64,000 nucleotides of DNA from Tubiluchus corallicola (lineage: Eukaryota; Priapulida; Priapulimorpha; Priapulimorphida; Tubiluchidae), in the NCBI GenBank assembly GCA_030141605.1, contig JAQGDQ010000627.1, forward strand, positions 60,155 to 124,154, written 5' to 3'. This document shows, piece by piece, positions 59,056-64,000 of this stretch. The notes below the pieces were generated by a model. That model did not search any database. It was not told where the DNA came from and saw nothing but the letters and a program-made list of their open reading frames with translations. The position numbers were made by a program, and so were the translations under genes. Within the stretch, counting starts at the first letter, position 1. Each line of letters starts with the position of its first letter.

Positions 59056-62000
59056 ACTTTTTTAATCACAATTTTTTCTACTGCGGCCCTAATAGCTCCC
59101 ATAATGAACCCGCTTGGTTTTGATTATTTGTGCCAGAGATTTTTGCTTTGGCCTTACGCTTGCAGATACTATATTCTCTGTTTGTGCTCGCAGTATAACA
59201 GGTGATGCACAATCAAATTGTCATTGTGTGTTAGACATTAATTAAAGCAAGTGTATGCACTGAAAAAATTTATGCCCACTTAGAGACGTTCACCTCTGAA
59301 ATGGTTTATCTCAAGTGAAACACTCAAGTGAAAAACCAGCGTTATCAGCACGAATTTTCTTCGACAAGACGAGGAAAATGTGCTCGGAAAAAGTGGCAAG
59401 TTTTCCACCTTGAGTCTTGGATCAGCTTTTAAACAAGAAAAGTTGTGTAGACGGGGAAAACGGAAAACTTGCTAATTTTAGTGTTCACACTTTTTGATTG
59501 TATGAGGGAGTCGTGTGAATTAATGTGTTACTATATTATGTAGGTTATGCATGTTACTATATTATGTTAGTCTTCCGCTTCATGGTATAATTGCTTTGTG
59601 AGAAATGATTCAAATGCGAAAATGATGTGTAAATTAATCTAAAGTCTAAACTGTAAATTTTGTACATTAAATTTCATTTGGCAACTGCTGTAAAGGCACC
59701 TTGATGGACCAATAAATCAGGCGTTTAAAAGAAATAAACAAACCATTCAAAGTAATGTATAAGCATCAGTCAGTTTTTGTTGTTAATTTTTGTAGTACCG
59801 ATTAAGAAATGCATAGACAATTACAACATGCGCGCCACGGCTGATTTGGAGCTGCTGGAGCTGCTTTTCTAACATTGAATCTTATATTATGATTTATAAG
59901 TATTATAAGGTAGAGAATACGAAACTGATGTCAACAAGCGAATTTTAAGATTGCGCTACTTTAGCCGAATTAGCGTCAAATAAAACGCAAAAAAGTTGTG
60001 TAGTCAACTAGCTCAACATTGTGAAATTTTGTCACATTGCCCATCTACAATGTTAACATAACCCTATGTGGCTAAAAATGATTAAAGATTATAAGTATTT
60101 AGCACTTTTAGCGTCTTTTCGCACCAGATTAGCGTAAAGTAGGATACAAACTTTGGTCACCTTGAAATTCACGCAGTTCGATCTCAAATTCTTTATATTT
60201 CACACCAGAGCATTTTCTCATGACAATCTTTAGATTCTCGTAAGAAGAGCATTAGTCACGTCCTGGTCACGGCATCAGTGTAGCAAGGATGAACGCCAAT
60301 CCTAAGCTAGTCAGTATGGTTTTAGAGAAACTTTTATTATACATGTAACAACATGGCTAAGATGAGTATGAAGCACATATACAAGCAGACTAGAATACAC
60401 TAATGAAGTGCGGTCGTCGGCGCCAGGAACCACATTGAGGTTTTGGCTTCGGCACGGGTTCGAGGTTGATTACCAGAATGTGATTAACGCCATTGTTATG
60501 AGAATCTAAAGATTGTTATGAGAAAATGCAATGCCGACCGGTTACACTATTATTACTCACAATAACAATCGAAAGAGAGTTATTGATTATACTCGTGTAT
60601 AATTAGTGACTGCCATGACATGGAATTTCTAATAGATACTACAGTTCTTATTCGAAAGAACGTGGCGGTAGCACTTTGTTTAGTAACAGCAAAGGGCGGC
60701 TCAGTTCAGAGAAACTGTGAATTTCAGCTAGGATTCTAGGGTTTTAAATTTACAAATTACGTACAATTGGACGCGTGTTTCAGTAATAATTAATTAGATC
60801 CCTAGAGAACGTGAGTATAAGCGATCCAGAGTTTGAAGGTAATCATGTGTCGCAATATTTTTGTTAGAAGCTCCTAGTTGTATTGGCTGTCACGTCAGTT
60901 AATTAGCAATCACTACAGCAGGTACCTAGCGCTAAAATGAATAGCTGTAATCTGTAATTTCACGACTTTTTAAGTAACGCTGTAACGTCTTCACGTAGGC
61001 TTAGCAGCTCTGAGCCCGTACGCCAGATTCTGCACATAAAAAAGAACAACAATAAGAAACCATTGTATGGGTTCTTTTTAGATACGCGATGCTTGCAGGT
61101 AAAATTACATAAACTACTTATTTTTTCCATTATTTCACAAGGAGCCTCGGTGTCTTGGAACTCGGTGTAATTTTGATCCGCCAGCATCCCATACAATGAT
61201 CTCTTATTATTGTTATTATTTTTCTTAAGTATCGGGCTTTCTTAGGCATTCACTTTAATTCATGTCAATTCAGAAACATGGAAGGCTAGAGTCATGAAAC
61301 TTGTGGGTAGATACCTAGGATAGGGGCCCAGACAATGGTTTGGTGAACGATGACCTCTGTTAAATGGTCGTGTACACAGGACATCAGTTACTTCAAGTGG
61401 GTACCTGACCGCTTGGCTATCGTCTGTTAAAGCTACCAACCCACAAATGATCAATGACGAGCGTACTTTCCATGTAGTGACTAACGCGCTTGCAACAAAA
61501 AATGCTACGCAAAATTCTGTAAAGTTTCTGACATTTTAATGCGACGACGATTTTTTTGACGTAATAACTTACAATTTTTATTCAAAGAGAGCAAAAGGCA
61601 TTGTTTCATATTTCTCTTCAACTTTCTAAAAAACCGCTCAAATATCGAAGGGCTTCGATGGATGAGAAAAGCCCAGCTCAAACATTATAGTGAAAGTCGA
61701 GTACGCGTCATTAGCCTTTGCGTATAATTTATTCGTCTGCATGTGTGTCCAATTAAAAATTCATCGAATCCTTAGGCCATAACTTGTGTAAGACGTCCTT
61801 CGCGCTGTATCGAAACTTACAATCAATTAATCCGTTTGTGAATCCGTCAGCAATTAATCCGTCCGTGAATCCACAGAGAGAAAATTTTACCAGCAGCATT
61901 GGCTTTGTGATTATTATGAATATTCGGCTAAGGATTAGCGAGTTTTCGACTAAAGCATGTTACTTCACTATCCTTCTGTGTAGGCGAAGTAGACTTGTTG

Positions 62001-63058
62001 AGTTTCTAGTAAAATCTGCCTGTTCAGGTAAATTCTGAATAATTCATTTCAGTCTGTTTAATGCCACGAACCCTAAATATAGGGAAATTGTAGCAACTAT
62101 TATTTCTCTTGTTTATTTTTGATAACCTTATTTTCTAACCTATATAGTATACGAATTCATCTTGAAAGTAGAAATTGCAGTTGCTAATTTCTCGCAAAAA
62201 CCAAAATGATTGTTTGTTCGATTGTTTCTCATTTGCTTCCATTTTACGTTCGTTTGATCAGTCATTTATTCTATCGTTTTGATTTTTCGTCCATTTGTCG
62301 CTTTGATCGTCTTTCATTATTTAGCTAAAGCTCTTCGATTTTAAAACAGTTCGGTCTTTTACTAAGCTTTCAGGTACATCGACTATCTAATGAAAAATCT
62401 GTAGCAGTACCATAATTTGTCTCATGTTTACGTGGTAGAGGGTGACAAACGCCCCTATAAACTGTTTTCCTTTTGGCCGAGATTTTCTGGGGCAGATTGG
62501 CTTTTACTACGTGTTTTTGCCATAGTTCAAAACACTGCCATGCTAAAAAAATCTATTTGTGCACGCTTTTGCCAGATGAATCCTGCTATAGTTTATATCA
62601 AAAGAACCCATGGACAATGCTTTACCTGTGTATAGATCATAGTAGCCGTTTTGCAAAATAAAATCGTTATTTACCATTACTCAATCGGCTTTTTAGTCAA
62701 AAAATCTCTTGTGCCCAAGCAGCCGACCTTTATAATTCATTCACATCGAGTAATGTTGCGTATACAGAACTTTTAATGCAATTTTTATCAATTTTATGCT
62801 ACTTTACACTCAGTGAATTTACTACACCTCGATCACGTGATCACTCGAAAGATATTTAGTCCTTGGAGAACATGTTATATTAACTCATCAAAGTCATATC
62901 ATAAACTCAGTAATCTTTCAAAACCAATTTTAGTTAGATTTTGGTCTTTTGGGAAACGAAATTTTAATAACATGTGAAGAATGCATGGGTGATATTTTTG
63001 TACGGTAAGTCAGTTGGCTTCCTAGTTTTGCATCCTTCAACTTGAGATCCTGTTTGAT

Positions 63059-63508
63059 TCAGTTTCACAAACTATCAGAATCATCCAACTCACAATTGGT
63101 AAAATTATGGTTCTTCCCCGTTTCAGTTTCACTAAGTATCAGAATCATCCAACTCACATTTGGTTAAATTATGGTTCTTCCCCGTTTCAGTTTCACTAAG
63201 TATCAGAATCATCCAACTCACATTTGGTAAAATTATGGTTCTTCCCCGTTTCGGTTTCACTAAGTATCAGAATCATCCAACTCACATTTGGTAAAATTAT
63301 GGTTCTTCCCCGTTTCGGTTTCACTAAGTATCAGAATCATCCAACTCACATTTGGTTAAATCATGGTTCTTCCCCGTTTCAGTTTCACTAAGTAACAGAA
63401 TCATCCAACTCACATTTGGTTAAATTATGGTTCTTCCCCGTTTCAGTTTCACTAAGTAACAGAATCATCCAACTCACATTTGGTAAAATTATGGTTCTTC
63501 CCCGTTTA
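63059..63508. repeat. 64-bp tandem repeat, seven copies
   Basis: The unit runs tttcagtttcactaagtatc, then agaatcatccaactcacatt, then tggtaaaattatggttcttc plus cccg. Copies differ at a few sites (cag/cgg, ggtaa/ggtta, tatc/taac). Confidence 0.95.
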
Positions 63509-63573
63509 CATTTTTTTCACAGAAAAGATTTTTCTGATCTGAATTAGTAAGCGACTACAGATGATACTTTCCT

Positions 63574-64000
63574 TTAAAGCAAAACAGAACGATTTTTCAT
63601 ATCCTACCCAATTTTGAATTACGATAAAATGTATATATTTTAACACATATAATAATGCCATTTCTGATAATTAAATAATAAGTTTAATTAACTTAATTAA
63701 CGGCAGGCAAGCCCAACTAGTGATTACGTCACAAACGAACACAATTTTCAACAGCAAAAACTTTTCATGAGCGTGTTGAACGCGTTAGCGAAAGCGGAAG
63801 TTGAAGTACAGTGCTACTGTACAACATCATTGTAGTGTACAAAAATTTTGCAAATTTTGAGACAAAACTTGAAATTCTAAATTTACCCCTGTGCTCACGC
63901 ATGAACTCTCGAACGTGTGTATTACGTCACAAACGAACAACTCTGAACTGAGAGGTGTAACAACTGTTTTCCATGCAATGCGTTTCCGAAATGTGAGTGC
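63574..64000 (-). mobile_element. TTAA-flanked MITE, copy D (runs off the right edge)
   Basis: It begins TTAAAGCAAAACAG and continues with the same inverted blocks as copy C (gatttttcatatcctacc, taccc-ctgtgctcacgcatga, ctctgaactgagaggt). Its far end is outside the window. Confidence 0.65.

Larger units (their letters stand above)
58456..64000. other. Downstream MEAK7 intronic region
   Basis: No further certain MEAK7 exon was found before the right edge. One acceptor at 58517 opens a possible fourth exon starting at 58518 (MSNFTRAVYSLYNKTL), after a 62-bp intron with a good pyrimidine tract, but no clear donor follows. The rest holds repeats described separately. Confidence 0.5.

Noticed and set aside
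61260-61454. Sequence resembling a SINE head on the minus strand (tagccaagcggtcagg)
   Set aside because: Only the A-box-like motif is clear. The B box and tail are not convincing.

Overview
The window is nuclear DNA of an invertebrate animal. It is AT-rich and has spliced genes with GT-AG introns, an intronless tRNA, non-LTR retrotransposon remnants, several MITE families, minisatellites and long microsatellites. All recognisable genes are metazoan (CMIP, ANKS6, NDUFAF3, NOP10, MEAK7). The phylum cannot be fixed from the sequence. Gene models were built by hand by joining exons whose splice sites and reading phases agree. No search was run, so family names rest on recognised conserved segments.

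Layout: (1) 1-7.2 kb, minus strand: first three coding exons of CMIP, with the gene running off the left edge. (2) 12.3-23.1 kb, plus strand: a complete 15-exon ANKS6 gene (813 codons) with ankyrin repeats and a C-terminal SAM domain. Its introns hold two abutting TA-flanked MITEs, a tRNA-derived SINE, a CA tract and a 1-kb 27-bp minisatellite. An alternative last exon may lie at 24.95 kb. (3) 25.8-29.9 kb, minus strand: a compact cluster in the order unknown 62-aa gene, NOP10, NDUFAF3. A plus-strand tRNA-Lys(UUU) sits inside an intron of the 62-aa gene. The first two genes are so close that the poly(A) signal of one lies 18 nt before the start codon of the next, which suggests polycistronic transcription. 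(4) 30.4-33.3 kb: a decayed, 5'-truncated CR1/jockey-like LINE on the minus strand. (5) 33.7 kb to the right edge, plus strand: the 5' part of MEAK7. Exon 1 is separated from exons 2 and 3 (58.1-58.5 kb) by a 24-kb intron full of repeats. The TLDc domain is not in the window.

Functionally the genes are unrelated housekeeping and signalling genes: H/ACA snoRNP and telomerase biogenesis (NOP10), complex I assembly (NDUFAF3), ciliary inversin compartment (ANKS6), signalling adaptor (CMIP) and lysosomal mTOR signalling (MEAK7). The points most worth checking are the candidate polycistron with its unknown small gene, the possible alternative ANKS6 C-terminus, and a TTAA-flanked MITE family with four copies in the window.
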